64,000 nt of DNA from Pseudomonadota bacterium. GTDB lineage: Bacteria > Pseudomonadota > Gammaproteobacteria > Burkholderiales > Burkholderiaceae_C. The position numbers and the translations under genes are program-made. Numbering within the stretch: position 1 is the stretch's first letter; each line of letters starts with the position of its first letter. The notes below the pieces were generated by a model. That model saw only the letters and a list, made by a program, of their open reading frames with translations. It did not search any database and had not been told where the DNA came from. The stretch lies in NCBI GenBank assembly GCA_020161775.1, contig JAIUOW010000020.1:1-64000 (forward strand). Reading direction: 5' to 3'. Below are positions 18,626 to 28,650 of this stretch, in pieces.

Positions 18626-19705
18626 ATGGATCGTCGTTCACTCATCAAAAACGCCGGCATTGCAGGCGTGCTGGCCGCCGGTGTGGCACCCGCCGTGCAT
18701 GCCCAGGCCGCCATCCGCTGGCGCCTGGCATCCAGCTTCCCCAAATCGCTGGACACCATCTTCGGCGCTGCCGACGTGTTCGCTGCCAAGGTCAAGGCCA
18801 TGTCGGGTGGCAAGTTTGAAATCTCCACCCACGCCGGTGGAGAGCTGATGCCCGCGTTCGGCGTGGTGGACGGCGTGCAGAACGGCACCGTGGAAGTGGC
18901 CCACACCGCTCCGTACTATTTCTTCGGCAAGGATGAATGCTTCGCGCTGGGCTGCGCCATCCCCTTCGGCCTGAACAGCCGCCAGATGACCGCCTGGATG
19001 TACGAAGGCAACGGCCTGAAGCTCATGCGCGAGTTTTACGCCAAGTACAACATGATCAGCTTCCCCGGCGGCAACACCGGCGCCCAGATGGGCGGCTGGT
19101 TCCGCAAGGAAATCAAGTCGGTGGCCGACATCAAGGGCCTGAAGTTCCGTATCGGCGGCTTCGGCGGCAAGGTGCTGGCTCCCCTGGGTGCCGTGCCCCA
19201 GAACATCCCGGGCGGCGAAATCTACCAGGCGCTGGAAAAGGGCACGATCGACGCGGCCGAGTGGGTGGGCCCGTACGACGACCAGAAGCTGGGCTTCAAC
19301 AAGGTCGCGCCGTTCTACTACTACCCCGGCTGGTGGGAAGGCGGCCCGCAGCTGGACTTCTTCATCAACCAGAAGGCCTACGACGCCCTGTCCGCCGAGA
19401 ACAAGGCCATCGTCGAGGCCGCTGCCGCCTTTGCGCACACCGAAATGCAGGCCAAGTACGACGCCCGCAACCCGGCCGCACTGAAGCAGCTGGTGGGTGC
19501 TGGCACCAAGCTGCGTCCGTTCCCCAACGACGTGATGGCCGCCGCCTTCAAGTCGGCCATGAGCATCTATGAAGAGCTCAACACCAAGAACGAAAGCTGG
19601 AAGAAGATCTACGCGGATTACTCCAAGTTCCGCGCCGACCAGAACCTGTGGTTCCGCTTTACCGAAGCCACGTTCGACCGCTTCATGCAGTCGCAGAAGC
19701 TGTAA
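18626..19705 (+). CDS. takP: TRAP transporter solute-binding protein, TakP-like (copy 1)
   Basis: The 359-residue binding protein has a Tat-type leader MDRRSLIKNAGIAGVLAAG. The mature sequence closely matches the alpha-keto-acid binding TRAP protein TakP: RWRLASSFPKSLDTIFG, NTGAQMGGWFRKEI, EWVGPYDDQKLGFNKVAPFY. It should capture pyruvate or another 2-oxo acid in the periplasm for the DctQM-type permease. GAGGAG six bases upstream fixes the start. A second gene about 88% identical follows, and permease genes lie convergent beyond it. Symbol by family resemblance only. Confidence 0.9.
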   Translation: MDRRSLIKNAGIAGVLAAGVAPAVHAQAAIRWRLASSFPKSLDTIFGAADVFAAKVKAMSGGKFEISTHAGGELMPAFGVVDGVQNGTVEVAHTAPYYFFGKDECFALGCAIPFGLNSRQMTAWMYEGNGLKLMREFYAKYNMISFPGGNTGAQMGGWFRKEIKSVADIKGLKFRIGGFGGKVLAPLGAVPQNIPGGEIYQALEKGTIDAAEWVGPYDDQKLGFNKVAPFYYYPGWWEGGPQLDFFINQKAYDALSAENKAIVEAAAAFAHTEMQAKYDARNPAALKQLVGAGTKLRPFPNDVMAAAFKSAMSIYEELNTKNESWKKIYADYSKFRADQNLWFRFTEATFDRFMQSQKL

Positions 19706-19730
19706 GCAACGCCGGGTTGCTTCCCGTTTC

Positions 19731-19759
19731 AAAAAACCGCGCCACGGCGCGGTTTTTTT
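19731..19759. terminator. Rho-independent terminator after takP copy 1
   Basis: Six A residues, a CCGCGC/GCGCGG stem with a four-base loop, then seven T residues follow the stop codon by 26 bases. The A and T tracts make it bidirectional. It separates the two takP copies into distinct transcripts. Confidence 0.88.
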
Positions 19760-19912
19760 ATGGGAAAGCGAACCTTCGAGTTAGCGCTACCAGCTGAAAG
19801 CTGAAATTCTTAAACGCAAACACCTAGCGGCATTGCAAGCAAGCTGACAGGTGCTGAAGCCACCGGGGCACGATGATCGCTGCGGCTTTTTAAAACCCAA
19901 GGAGTTTTTCCA

Positions 19913-20992
19913 ATGGATCGTCGCTCACTTATCAAAAACGCCGGCATCGCCGGCGTGCTGGCCGCTGGTGTGGCACCCGCCGTGCACGCCCAGGCCGCCA
20001 TCCGCTGGCGCATTGCCTCCAGCTTTCCGAAGTCGCTGGACACCATCTTCGGCGCCGCCGAGGTGTTCGCCAGCAAGGTCAAGGCCATGTCGGGCGGCAA
20101 GTTTGAAATCTCCGTGCATGCGGCCGGCGAGCTGATGCCCGCATTCGGCGTGGTGGACGGCGTGCAGAACGGCACCGTGGAAGCCGCGCACACCGTGCCC
20201 TATTACTTCTTCGGCAAGGACGAGACCTTCGCCATTGGCGCTGCCATTCCCTTTGGCCTGAACAGCCGCCAGATGAGCGCCTGGACCTTCGAGGGCAATG
20301 GCCTGAAGCTCATGCGCGAGTTCTATGCCAAGTACAACATGATCAGTTTCCCCTGCGGCAACACCGGTTCGCAGATGGGCGGCTGGTTCCGCAAGGAAAT
20401 CAAGTCGGTGGCCGACATCAAGGGCCTGAAGTTCCGCATCGGCGGCTTTGCCGGCAAGGTGCTTGAGCGCATGGGCGGCGTGCCGCAGAACATCCCGGGC
20501 GGCGAGATTTACCAGGCCCTGGAAAAAGGCACGATCGACGCGGCCGAGTGGGTGGGCCCGTATGACGACCAGAAGCTGGGCTTCAACAAGGTCGCGCCGT
20601 TCTACTACTACCCCGGCTGGTGGGAGGGTGGCCCGCAGGTGGACCTGTTCGTCAACCAGAAGGCCTACGACGCGCTGTCGCCCGAGAACAAGGCCATCAT
20701 CGAGGCCGCCTCGGCCTACGCCCATGTGGACATGCAGGCCAAGTACGACGTCAAGAACCCCACGGCGCTCAAGCAGCTGGTGGGCGCGGGCGCCAAGCTG
20801 CGTCCGTTCCCGGCGGACGTGATGGCGGCATCGTTCAAGACCTCCATGGCCGTGTACGAAGAACTCAACGCCAAGAACGAAAGCTGGAAGAAGGTCTATG
20901 CCGACTATTCCAGGTTCCGCGCCGACCAGAACCTGTGGTTCCGCTTCACCGAAGCCACGTTCGACCGCTTCATGCAGTCGCAGAAGCTGTAA
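19913..20992 (+). CDS. takP: TRAP transporter solute-binding protein, TakP-like (copy 2)
   Basis: The 359-residue protein is the same length as copy 1, with an identical leader and C terminus (FDRFMQSQKL) and roughly 42 substitutions by hand count. Differences cluster in the first lobe (for example ISFPCGNTGSQ versus ISFPGGNTGAQ, and KVLERMGG versus KVLAPLGA), which could tune ligand choice. An AAGGAG site precedes the ATG. It has its own upstream region of about 150 bp after the terminator of copy 1 and ends at a terminator facing the permease genes. Confidence 0.9.
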   Translation: MDRRSLIKNAGIAGVLAAGVAPAVHAQAAIRWRIASSFPKSLDTIFGAAEVFASKVKAMSGGKFEISVHAAGELMPAFGVVDGVQNGTVEAAHTVPYYFFGKDETFAIGAAIPFGLNSRQMSAWTFEGNGLKLMREFYAKYNMISFPCGNTGSQMGGWFRKEIKSVADIKGLKFRIGGFAGKVLERMGGVPQNIPGGEIYQALEKGTIDAAEWVGPYDDQKLGFNKVAPFYYYPGWWEGGPQVDLFVNQKAYDALSPENKAIIEAASAYAHVDMQAKYDVKNPTALKQLVGAGAKLRPFPADVMAASFKTSMAVYEELNAKNESWKKVYADYSRFRADQNLWFRFTEATFDRFMQSQKL

Positions 20993-21013
20993 GCACGCTT
21001 TCGGTTCCCCATG

Positions 21014-21045
21014 AAAAATGCCGCGCAATGCGCGGCATTTTTTTT
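21014..21045. terminator. Bidirectional terminator between takP copy 2 and the permease
   Basis: AAAAATGCCGCGC-AAT-GCGCGGCATTTTTTTT forms a strong stem with A and T tracts on either side. It serves both takP on the plus strand and the large permease gene on the minus strand. Confidence 0.9.
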
Positions 21046-21091
21046 GGCGGGTCGCGGGCCACGCGGGGCAGCCCGCATGGCCCGCTTCGCT

Positions 21092-22864
21092 TTACTTCTT
21101 GTTGAACAGCTCGTCGAGCTTCTTCTGTTCTTCGTCGGCCGACTGGGCCGCCTCGGCCGGCGTGGGAATGGCCTCGGGCTTGATGTCGGCACCGGGGATG
21201 GCCTCCGGCGCGCCCAGTGGCGACATCTGCTGCAGGTCGCGCGTGACCTGGTTCATGTCCACCTTGACGGCCTTGTCCAGACCGCCAGAGACCAGGCCCG
21301 GGAAGGCGATGATCAGGCCGACCATGATGATCTGGATCACGACGAAGGGCACGGCGCCCCAGTAGATCTGCATGGTGGTCACGGGCTGGGTGAGCTTGCC
21401 GGTGAGCTTGTCGGTGTACTCCTTGATCGGCGCGACGCTGCGCAGGTAGAACAGCGCAAAGCCGAATGGCGGGTGCATGAAGGACGTTTGCATGTTCACG
21501 GCCAGCAGCACGCCAAACCAGATCAGGTCGATGCCCAGCTTTTCGGCCACGGGCGCCAGCAGCGGCACCACGATGAAGGACAGCTCGAAGAAGTCCAGGA
21601 AGAACGCGAGCAGGAAGATCATGATGTTCACCACGATCAGGAAGCCCGTCTGGCCGCCTGGCAGGCCGCTGAGCAGGTGTTCCACCCACTTGGGGCCGTC
21701 CACGCCCTGGAAGCTCAGGCTGAAGATCGTGGAGCCCACCAGGATGAACACCACGAAGCACGACAGCTTGGTGGTGGTGTTCAGTGCCTGGCGCAGCAGC
21801 GAGAAGCTCAGGCGGCCACGCGCCACGGCCATGGCGATGGCGCCCAGCGCACCCATGGCGCCGCCTTCGGTGGGCGTTGCGATGCCCAGGAAGATGGTGC
21901 CCAGCACCAGGAAGATCAGCAGCAGCGGCGGGATCAGCACGAACGTCACGCGCTCGGCCATGCGCGACAGCAGGCCCAGGCGCGTCACCTTGTTGATGAC
22001 GGCGATCACGAAGGCCAGCAGCACGCCAGCGCACATGGCCACGACGATGGTCTCGTCGGTGGCCACGGTGGTGACCTCGGTGCCCTTCCACCAGCTCACG
22101 ACCTTGGCGTAGTTCTTGCCCAGCGCGACAGCCGCGCCGGTGGACAGGATGGTCAGGACCAGCAGCGAGGGCAGGCCGGACTTGCCATTGTCTTCGCGGA
22201 TGGTGCGGGCTTCGGCCGGCAGGGCGGGGGCCCATTGCGGCTTGAACATGGCGATGCCCGCGACATACAGCACATACAGGCTGGTCAGCACAAAGCCCGG
22301 AATGAAGGCGCCCTTGTACATGTCGCCCACGCTGCGGCCCAGCTGGTCGGCCAGGATGATCAGCACCAGCGACGGCGGGATGATCTGCGCCAGCGTGCCG
22401 GACGCGGCAATCACGCCCGCGGCAAGCCGGCGGTCATAGCCGTAGCGCAGCATGATGGGCAGCGAGATCAGGCCCATGGAGATGACGGACGCCGCCACCA
22501 CGCCGGTGGTGGCCGCCAGCAGCGCGCCGACGAAGATCACCGCCAGCGCCAGGCCGCCGCGGATGGGGCCGAACAGCTGGCCGATGGTGTCCAGCAGGTC
22601 TTCGGCCATGCCGCTTCGCTCCAGGATCAGGCCCATGAGCGTGAAGAACGGTATGGCCAGCAGGGTGTCGTTCTGCATGATGCCGAAGATGCGTAGCGGC
22701 AGGGCCTGCAGCAAGGCCTCGGGCAGCACGCCCAGTTCGACGCCGATGAAGCCGAAGAACAGGCCGCAGGCGCCCAGGCTGAACGCGACCGGAAAGCCCA
22801 TCAGCAGGAAGATGATGAGCCCGACGAACATGATCGGGGCCAGGTTGTGTGCAATGAGTTCCAT
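21092..22864 (-). CDS. TRAP transporter large permease (DctM/TakM-like)
   Basis: The 590-residue protein is the large membrane subunit of a TRAP transporter and drives sodium-coupled import. It shows repeated family motifs such as IPFFTLMGLILERSGMAEDL, IIPPSLVLIILADQLG and PTEGGAMGALGA. It is longer than the common 430-residue DctM because of an inserted loop near residues 220-290 and a hydrophilic 60-residue tail ending EEQKKLDELFNKK. The ATG at 22864 follows the small permease gene by 14 bases. It most likely works with both TakP copies that face it. Confidence 0.92.
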   Translation of the reverse strand: MELIAHNLAPIMFVGLIIFLLMGFPVAFSLGACGLFFGFIGVELGVLPEALLQALPLRIFGIMQNDTLLAIPFFTLMGLILERSGMAEDLLDTIGQLFGPIRGGLALAVIFVGALLAATTGVVAASVISMGLISLPIMLRYGYDRRLAAGVIAASGTLAQIIPPSLVLIILADQLGRSVGDMYKGAFIPGFVLTSLYVLYVAGIAMFKPQWAPALPAEARTIREDNGKSGLPSLLVLTILSTGAAVALGKNYAKVVSWWKGTEVTTVATDETIVVAMCAGVLLAFVIAVINKVTRLGLLSRMAERVTFVLIPPLLLIFLVLGTIFLGIATPTEGGAMGALGAIAMAVARGRLSFSLLRQALNTTTKLSCFVVFILVGSTIFSLSFQGVDGPKWVEHLLSGLPGGQTGFLIVVNIMIFLLAFFLDFFELSFIVVPLLAPVAEKLGIDLIWFGVLLAVNMQTSFMHPPFGFALFYLRSVAPIKEYTDKLTGKLTQPVTTMQIYWGAVPFVVIQIIMVGLIIAFPGLVSGGLDKAVKVDMNQVTRDLQQMSPLGAPEAIPGADIKPEAIPTPAEAAQSADEEQKKLDELFNKK

Positions 22865-22878
22865 GATGATGTTCCTGC

Positions 22879-23478
22879 TCAGCCGGCCTTGGCCTTGGAT
22901 TGCGCCAGGTTGCGGATGGCTTCGGCCAGCTCTTCTTCGGCGGTCTTTTCGATCTTCTTGGCGGTGGGGTCGTCGATCAGGCCCTTCAGGAAGGCCACGC
23001 GCTTGATCAGCTCGGACAGGCCTTGCAGCAGCAGCAGGGCGAAGCCCACCGGCATCATCAGGTACACCGGCCAGCGGATCAGGCCGCCTGCGTTGGAGGA
23101 CATCTCGCCCGAGTAAAGGCCTTTCAGGAAGAAGGGAATGCCATACCAGAGGATGGCCAGGCACACGGGCGTGAGGAAGACCACGAAGCCGAATACGTCG
23201 ATCCAGATCTGCGCGCGCTTGGACAGCTTGCCCGAGATCACGTCGATCTTCACGTGTTCGCCATTGAGCAGCGTGTAGCCCGCGGCAAGCAGGAAGGCCG
23301 CCGCGAACAGGTACCACTGCACCTCAAGATAGGCGTTGGAGCTCATGTCGAACGCCTTGCGGACCACGGCGTTGACGCCGCTGATGACCGTGGACGCGAG
23401 GATGAGCCAGATGACATATTTGCCAACCTGGGTGTTCAGCCAGTCCACGCCTTTCGAGAACTTCAGTAAACCATTCAT
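22879..23478 (-). CDS. TRAP transporter small permease (DctQ/TakQ-like)
   Basis: The 199-residue protein has four membrane segments starting YVIWLILASTVISGVNAVV. It carries the DctQ signature NAYLEVQWYLFAAAFLLAAG, and HVKIDVISGKL follows. It pairs with the large permease encoded immediately downstream. A charged C-terminal tail (AEEELAEAIRNLAQSKAKAG) extends into the cytoplasm. AGGAG lies upstream of the start. Confidence 0.92.
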   Translation of the reverse strand: MNGLLKFSKGVDWLNTQVGKYVIWLILASTVISGVNAVVRKAFDMSSNAYLEVQWYLFAAAFLLAAGYTLLNGEHVKIDVISGKLSKRAQIWIDVFGFVVFLTPVCLAILWYGIPFFLKGLYSGEMSSNAGGLIRWPVYLMMPVGFALLLLQGLSELIKRVAFLKGLIDDPTAKKIEKTAEEELAEAIRNLAQSKAKAG

Positions 23479-23705
23479 GTCGTTGTCTCCAGGAGAAAAA
23501 AGAAACCGCTACCCACATGACTGCACCCGGAAAACCCGCTCGTGGTGATGCGGATGGCCGGGTGCGCGAAGTCAAATGTATGTAAGAAGTAAATTCTATG
23601 AACCGACTGTAGAGGCAAGCTGACAGCAACGTGACGGTGTAAGCCCTTAGGGATCAGGGTTTGCCCTTGGTCCGCCGCTGCGGGGCCGCACGTCAATAAT
23701 GGGCG

Positions 23706-24968
23706 ATGCCGCTTGCCCCCACAGCCACCACGGCGTCGATCGATTCGCCCGAGATGCGTGGCGCCGGGCGCGAGCTGCTGTCACTGGCGCTGATGGACGC
23801 GCGCAACCACACGCTTTACCTGCTGGGCCAGTACGAACAGGTGCTGGGCGGCACCGGCTTTGCCGTGCCGCAGCGCGCCGGGCTGGTGCCCCCGCTGTGG
23901 CTGGCGGGGCACATCGGCTGGTTTGCTGAATTCTGGATCGGGCGCAACACGCAGCGTGCCCTGGGCCCGCACTGTCCGGGCGAGCCGGCGCGGCTGGCCT
24001 CCATCGAGCCGCACTCGGACCGCTGGTGGAGCCCGATGCTGGTGCCGCATGAGGCGCGCTGGGTGCTGGACTTGCCGGCGGCGGATGCTACGCGCGCGTG
24101 GCTGCTGGATACGCTGGAAAGCACCCTGGAACTGCTGGACAAGGCCCGCGATGAGGACGACGCGCTGTACTTCTACCGGCTGGCGCTGTTCCATGAAGAC
24201 CTGCGGGGTGAGCAGCTCATGGCCATGGCACAGGCGCTGGCACTGCCGTTGCAGGTGGACTTGCCCTCGGGCACGCAGGCGCGCGAGCCACTGCTGGTGC
24301 CGGCCACCCGCTGGATGCTGGGCTCGCCGCCCATGGGCTTTGTGTTCGATCTGGAGCGCTGGGCCCATGCGGTGCAGGTGCCTGAATTTGAAATCGACGC
24401 ACAGCCCGTGACCTGGGCGCAGTTTGTTGAATTCGTGGACGACGGCGGCTACGACGAACCCGAATACTGGCTGCCCGACGGCTGGGCCTGGCTTCAGGAG
24501 CAGGCCGCACAGGAGGGCCGCCGCGGCCCGCGCTATGTGGAGCAGATCGGCGTGGCCAGCGGCGCGGTGATGCAGACGCATTTCGGCAGGCCCACCCGCA
24601 TGGCGGGCACCCAGCCCGTCATGCACGTGAGCTGGTGGGAGGCCGATGCCTGGTGCCGCTGGGCGGGCCGGCGCCTGCCCAGTGAAGTCGAATGGGAAGT
24701 CGCCGCGCACACGGCGGCGCGCCGCGGCTTTCGCTGGGGTGATGTGCATGAATGGACGGGCACCACGCTGCGCCCGCTGCCGGGCTTCAGCCCCGATCCG
24801 TGGACGCACCAGTCGGAGTGGGGCGCGCAGCCCTGGTTCGGCCAGGCCAGGGTGCAGCGCGGCGCATCCTTTGCCACGCGCGCGCGCATGAAGCACCCCA
24901 AGTACCGGGGCTTTGCGTTGCCCGGACGGGACGACGGCTTTGTCGGCTTTCGCTCATGCGCGTTGTAG
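23706..24968 (+). CDS. SenA/EgtB-like DinB-FGE sulfoxide/selenoxide synthase homologue
   Basis: The 420-residue protein has an N-terminal DinB_2 domain (about residues 20-175) and a C-terminal formylglycine-generating-enzyme domain (about 195-420, with VMHVSWWEADAWCRWAGRRL and VQRGASFATR). This matches SenA, the selenoneine synthase of Burkholderiales, and the ergothioneine enzyme EgtB. His69 in WLAGHIGWFAEFW and His163 in LFHEDLRGEQ fit iron ligands. The third expected His, four residues after His163, is Arg167 here. No senB- or senC-like gene is adjacent. It may therefore have lost or changed activity. Confidence 0.8.
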   Translation: MPLAPTATTASIDSPEMRGAGRELLSLALMDARNHTLYLLGQYEQVLGGTGFAVPQRAGLVPPLWLAGHIGWFAEFWIGRNTQRALGPHCPGEPARLASIEPHSDRWWSPMLVPHEARWVLDLPAADATRAWLLDTLESTLELLDKARDEDDALYFYRLALFHEDLRGEQLMAMAQALALPLQVDLPSGTQAREPLLVPATRWMLGSPPMGFVFDLERWAHAVQVPEFEIDAQPVTWAQFVEFVDDGGYDEPEYWLPDGWAWLQEQAAQEGRRGPRYVEQIGVASGAVMQTHFGRPTRMAGTQPVMHVSWWEADAWCRWAGRRLPSEVEWEVAAHTAARRGFRWGDVHEWTGTTLRPLPGFSPDPWTHQSEWGAQPWFGQARVQRGASFATRARMKHPKYRGFALPGRDDGFVGFRSCAL

Positions 24969-24981
24969 TTCGCGCTGAAGA

Positions 24982-25845
24982 TCAGGCGCTGGCGGCGATC
25001 TGAAGGCGAAGCTGCACCACTTCGCCGGGGCGGCGTGCCATGGTGTCGGGCAGCTCGACCGGCACGCCCTGCAGCACCAGCGTGGTCATGCCGCGCGCGG
25101 CGTCATGCGCCTGTACGGTGGCCGCCACCCAGGCCCCGGCGGCGGTGCCTGCCGGCGCCGGTATCTGCGCGAGCACCTGGGTGAGAACCTGGGCGAGCGG
25201 GCCGCTTTGCACCGCCCGCCCGGCCTCCATCAGCACCACGTGGTCGGCCAGCCGCTGCACTTCGTCCAGCGCGTGGCTCACATAGATGACGGGGATATCC
25301 AGCTCGCGGTGCAGGCGCTCCAGCCAGGGCAACACGTCGGCCTTGCGCTGCGCGTCCAGCGCGGCCAGCGGCTCGTCCAGCAGCAGCAGGCGCGGGCTGG
25401 TGGCCAGCGCCCGCGCGATGGCCACGCGCTGGCGCTCGCCGCCTGACAGGTCGGTGGTGCGGCGGTCCATCAGCGCGGCAATGCCCAGCAGGTCCACCGC
25501 CTGGTCCAGCGCCAGGCGGCGCTGCGCCGGCGGCACGCGCTTTTGCCCAAACTCCACATTGCCGCGCACGCTCAGGTGGGCGAACAGGTTGGCGTCCTGG
25601 AACACATAGCCCAGCGCGCGCCGGTGCGGCGGCACAAACCGCGGGCCGTCCTGCCAGGCTTCGCCATTGACCCACAGGCGCCCGCCTGGCGTCTGCAGCA
25701 GCCCGGCCATGGCCCGCAGCGTGCTGGTCTTGCCGCAGCCCGACGGGCCGAAAAGGGCGGTCACGCCGCGCCCGGGCAGGTCCAGCGTCACATCCAGCGT
25801 GAAGCCTGGCCAGCTGTGCCTGAAGTGCGCGGTCACGCCATTCAT
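24982..25845 (-). CDS. modC: Molybdate ABC transporter ATP-binding protein
   Basis: The 287-residue ATPase has Walker A ([10 protein letters not shown]), signature [15 protein letters not shown], Walker B ([12 protein letters not shown]) and H-loop (YVSHALDEV). Its identity as ModC comes from position after modB and modA and from ModC-type spacing. The C-terminal TOBE-like regulatory region is shorter than in E. coli ModC (whole protein about 350 residues). It powers molybdate import. The start overlaps the modB stop by four bases. Confidence 0.92.
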   Translation of the reverse strand: MNGVTAHFRHSWPGFTLDVTLDLPGRGVTALFGPSGCGKTSTLRAMAGLLQTPGGRLWVNGEAWQDGPRFVPPHRRALGYVFQDANLFAHLSVRGNVEFGQKRVPPAQRRLALDQAVDLLGIAALMDRRTTDLSGGERQRVAIARALATSPRLLLLDEPLAALDAQRKADVLPWLERLHRELDIPVIYVSHALDEVQRLADHVVLMEAGRAVQSGPLAQVLTQVLAQIPAPAGTAAGAWVAATVQAHDAARGMTTLVLQGVPVELPDTMARRPGEVVQLRLQIAASA

Positions 25846-26501
25846 CGCGCGCGCTTTCCGGTGGGGTTCAGCAGGTACAGCGCCAGCAGCACCGTGAAGG
25901 AAAACACCACCATGCCCCCGGCCAGCCAGTGCGCCTGGGTGTACTCCAGCGCCTCCACATGGTCATAGATCTGCACCGACACCACGCGCGTCTGGCCGGG
26001 AATGTTGCCGCCGATCATCAGCACCACGCCGAATTCACCCACGGTGTGGGCAAAACCCATGACCGTGGCCGTGAGGTAGCCGGGGCGCGCCAGTGGCACC
26101 ACCACGCTGAAGAACGTGTCCAGCGGCGACGCGCGCAAGGTGGCCGCGGCCTCCAGCGGGCGGTCGCCAATGGCCTCGAACGCGTTCTGCAGGGGCTGCA
26201 CCACGAAGGGCAGCGAATACAGCACCGAGCCCACGACCAGCCCGGCAAAGCTGAAGGGCAGCAGCCCGATGCCCAGCGCCTGCGTGGCGCGGCCCACCGG
26301 GCCGTCCGGGCCCATGGTGACCAGCAGGTAAAAGCCCAGCACGGTCGGCGGCAGCACCAGCGGCAACGCCACCACCGCACCCACCGGCCCCTTGGCCCAG
26401 GACCGCGTGCGCGCCAGCCACCAGGCCAGCGGCGTGCCCAGCACCAGCAGGATCAGCGTGGTCAGGCCGGCCAGCTGCAGCGTGAGGACGACGGCGGCCA
26501 A
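25842..26501 (-). CDS. modB: Molybdate ABC transporter permease
   Basis: The 219-residue inner-membrane protein has five to six membrane segments. Its characteristic cytoplasmic loop, [20 protein letters not shown], is the EAA motif that contacts ModC, and it is followed by [20 protein letters not shown], a ModB hallmark. It forms the channel dimer for molybdate. It lies four bases downstream of modA and overlaps modC. Confidence 0.94.
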   Translation of the reverse strand: MAAVVLTLQLAGLTTLILLVLGTPLAWWLARTRSWAKGPVGAVVALPLVLPPTVLGFYLLVTMGPDGPVGRATQALGIGLLPFSFAGLVVGSVLYSLPFVVQPLQNAFEAIGDRPLEAAATLRASPLDTFFSVVVPLARPGYLTATVMGFAHTVGEFGVVLMIGGNIPGQTRVVSVQIYDHVEALEYTQAHWLAGGMVVFSFTVLLALYLLNPTGKRAR

Positions 26502-26504
26502 GGA

Positions 26505-27323
<819 letters not shown>

Positions 27324-27389
27324 TGGCGCGTCGGGTGCCGTGGCAGGTTGGTGCAAAGGTCGGGCCGCCTTTGCGGCACAGACTCGACC

Positions 27390-28649
27390 ATGAACGAACC
27401 CACCCTGATCCAGATCATCGGCGCAGCCCTGTTTGGCATTGCCGTCCTGCACACCTTCAGCACCAAGTTTTTTGAACGGCTGGCGCACCGCCAGCCGCGC
27501 CACGCGGGCATCTGGCACCTGCTGGGCGAAGTGGAAATTGTTTTCGGCTTCTGGGCCATGGTGCTGGTGCTGTTCATGTTTGCCACCAGCGGGCGGGCCG
27601 CAGCCACCGCGTACCTGGAGTCACGCAACTACACCGAGCCCATGTTCGTCTTCGTGATCATGGTCATCGCGGGCACGCGCCCCATCCTGCAGGCCGCCGG
27701 CGCGCTGGTGCGGCTCATGGCCCGCTGGATGCCGCTGCCGCGAGGCATGGCCATGTACTTCCTGGTACTCGCGTTCGTGCCGCTGCTGGGGTCGTTCATC
27801 ACCGAACCCGCGGCCATGACGCTGGCCGCGCTGATGCTGCGCGATACGCTGCTGTCGCAGCAGGTGTCTGGCCGGCTGAAGTACGTCACCGTGGGCGTGC
27901 TGTTCGTCAACATTTCCATCGGCGGCACCCTGACGCCGTTTGCCGCGCCGCCGGTGCTGATGGTGGCCGCCAAATGGAACTGGGACATCTGGTTCATGCT
28001 GGCCAATTTTGGCTGGAAGGCGGCCATTGCCGTCGTGATCAACGCGGCGGTGGCCATGCTGGTTTTTCGCCGTGAGTTGGCACACATGGGCAACATGCCC
28101 AAGGGGCAGGGCGCGGGTGTACCGTTGCCGGTGGTGGCCGTTCATCTGGCTTTCCTGGCGGGCGTGGTGGTATTTGCGCACCACATCGTGCTGTTCATGG
28201 GCCTGTTCCTGTTTTTTCTGGGGTTTACCGCGGCCTACCAGCGCCACCAGAGTCCGCTGATCCTGCGTGAGGCCCTGCTGGTGGCTTTTTTCCTGGCCGG
28301 GCTGGTGGTGCTGGGCGGGCAGCAGCAGTGGTGGCTGCAGCCGCTGTTGCTGGGCATGGATGCCAACGCCGTCTTCTTCGGCGCGACCGCGCTCACGGCC
28401 ATCACGGACAACGCGGCGCTGACGTACCTGGGCTCGCTGGTGGAAGGGCTGACGCCCGAGTTCCAGACCGCGCTGGTCGCGGGCGCCGTCACGGGCGGCG
28501 GGCTGACCGTGATCGCCAACGCACCCAATCCCGCGGGCGTGTCCATCCTGAAGGAAAAATTCACCGACGGCGCCATCCACCCGCTGGGGCTGCTGGCGGC
28601 GGCACTGCCGCCCACGCTGGTGGCCGTGGTGGCGTTTCGGCTGCTCTGA
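27390..28649 (+). CDS. Putative Na+/H+ antiporter (DUF1504/Na_H_antiport_3 type)
   Basis: The 419-residue protein has about ten to eleven membrane segments. It contains the family regions LVLAFVPLLGSFITEPAAMT, NISIGGTLTPFAAPPVLMVA and TAITDNAALTYLGSLVEG. The repeated Asp/Glu/Asn-Pro hairpins are typical of ion-coupled antiporters. It probably exchanges sodium or another ion for protons, inferred only from the family. The ATG at 27390 follows a short region shared with the divergent modABC promoter. Confidence 0.82.
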   Translation: MNEPTLIQIIGAALFGIAVLHTFSTKFFERLAHRQPRHAGIWHLLGEVEIVFGFWAMVLVLFMFATSGRAAATAYLESRNYTEPMFVFVIMVIAGTRPILQAAGALVRLMARWMPLPRGMAMYFLVLAFVPLLGSFITEPAAMTLAALMLRDTLLSQQVSGRLKYVTVGVLFVNISIGGTLTPFAAPPVLMVAAKWNWDIWFMLANFGWKAAIAVVINAAVAMLVFRRELAHMGNMPKGQGAGVPLPVVAVHLAFLAGVVVFAHHIVLFMGLFLFFLGFTAAYQRHQSPLILREALLVAFFLAGLVVLGGQQQWWLQPLLLGMDANAVFFGATALTAITDNAALTYLGSLVEGLTPEFQTALVAGAVTGGGLTVIANAPNPAGVSILKEKFTDGAIHPLGLLAAALPPTLVAVVAFRLL

Positions 28650-28650
28650 T

